DNA from: an uncultured Eubacteriales bacterium
Lineage (GTDB): Bacteria; Bacillota; Clostridia; Christensenellales; Aristaeellaceae
Direction: 5' to 3'
DNA: 6,158 nt
Assembly (NCBI GenBank): GCA_900553295.1
Contig: USCR01000140.1
Coordinates: 1-6,158, forward strand
Below, in pieces: positions 5,893 to 6,158 of this stretch. Position 1 is the stretch's first letter, and each line of letters starts with the position of its first letter. The notes below the pieces were generated by a model that was not told the DNA's origin, did no database searches, and saw only the letters and a program-made list of their open reading frames with translations. Made by a program: the position numbers and the translations under genes.

Positions 5893-6158
5893 TTATTGCA
5901 GGATGCCCGCGGCTTGCAGGCTGGAAATCAGCGCGTTGAGCTGGGTGACCACGTCCTGCTCGGAGGAAGCGGGGCTCACCGCGGCGGCGGCCGTGAATCC
6001 TGCGCCGGAAGGTCCGGTGGGCCCGGTAGGCCCGGTGGCGCCCGTTTCGCCGGTGGGTCCGGTAGCGCCCGTGCCCTCAGGTCCGGTGGGACCCGTGGCA
6101 CCGGCGGGACCTGTCGCCCCCGTGGCGCCAGCCGCGCCGGCAGGGCCCGTGGGGCCCA
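5893..6158 (-). CDS. Collagen-like Gly-X-Y repeat protein, C-terminal part (5' end outside window)
   Basis: The minus strand is open from the window edge to TAA at 5893-5895, giving 87 visible residues. The first 50 are Gly-X-Y collagen triplets (6007-6156), dominated by GPT and GAT; 11 of 16 full triplets have Thr in the Y position. Bacterial proteins of this kind form triple helices on spore, exosporium or cell surfaces, and their Thr residues are often glycosylated, as known for BclA-type proteins. The repeat is followed by a 37-residue tail: an Ala-rich linker and a predicted amphipathic helix [17 protein letters not shown] ending in Q. The helix may act as a trimerisation or attachment element. 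No LPXTG anchor or membrane segment is present at this end. One triplet is shortened to Gly-Thr, breaking the register once. The N-terminus and full repeat number are not visible. Confidence 0.88.
   Translation of the reverse strand, partial: GPTGPAGAAGATGATGPAGATGPTGPEGTGATGPTGETGATGPTGPTGPSGAGFTAAAAVSPASSEQDVVTQLNALISSLQAAGILQ
6007..6156 (-). repeat. Tandem 9-nt repeats encoding Gly-X-Y triplets
   Basis: Degenerate tandem repeat with a 9-nt period, in sense orientation of the type GGN-CCN-ACN or GGN-GCN-ACN: 16 full units plus one 6-nt unit (6076-6081) within the collagen-like gene. Third positions vary among C, G, T and A, so the repeat is kept at protein level rather than being a fresh DNA duplication. 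It runs up to the window edge and probably continues beyond it. Confidence 0.88.

Noticed and set aside
6007..6156. Regular short repeats considered as a CRISPR array or satellite
   Set aside because: The period is 9 nt with no spacers and it translates in one frame as Gly-X-Y triplets, so it is a collagen-like coding repeat.

Overview
The window looks like chromosomal DNA of a moderately GC-rich Firmicute, most likely an anaerobic gut Clostridia/Oscillospiraceae-type bacterium. This rests on the strong AAAGGAGG-type ribosome binding sites, the BceRS-BceAB gene organisation typical of Firmicutes, a lipoprotein with a Gram-positive style signal peptide, and a Gly-X-Thr collagen-like protein beside a glycosyltransferase, as in spore-forming clostridia. 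The genus cannot be named from the sequence alone.

Left block, plus strand (1-4743): the 3' part of an OmpR-family response regulator, an intramembrane-sensing histidine kinase overlapping it by 14 bp, a 78-bp gap, an ABC ATPase, a 10-helix FtsX-type permease with a large extracellular domain (8-bp overlap), and a small lipoprotein 16 bp downstream. This is a complete antimicrobial-peptide sensing and resistance module of the Bce type apart from the missing N-terminus of the regulator, with an added lipoprotein. A perfect inverted repeat, TTACA-AAAC-TGTAA, lies exactly at the kinase stop codon. It matches the consensus recalled for BceR-type regulators and would place an autoregulated promoter just upstream of the transporter genes.

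Right block, minus strand (4686-6158): the 3' end of a collagen-like protein rich in Gly-Pro-Thr and Gly-Ala-Thr triplets, a GC-rich terminator-like hairpin, and a GT2-family glycosyltransferase with C-terminal TPR-like repeats. The two genes are in tandem and only 79 bp apart, so the enzyme is a candidate for decorating the threonines of the collagen-like protein, comparable to the SgtA/BclA3 pair of Clostridioides difficile. The glycosyltransferase converges on the lipoprotein gene, and their 3' ends overlap by 58 bp with no terminator between them.

The window is almost fully coding, with no intergenic stretch longer than about 80 bp. No tRNA, rRNA, insertion sequence or CRISPR array was seen.
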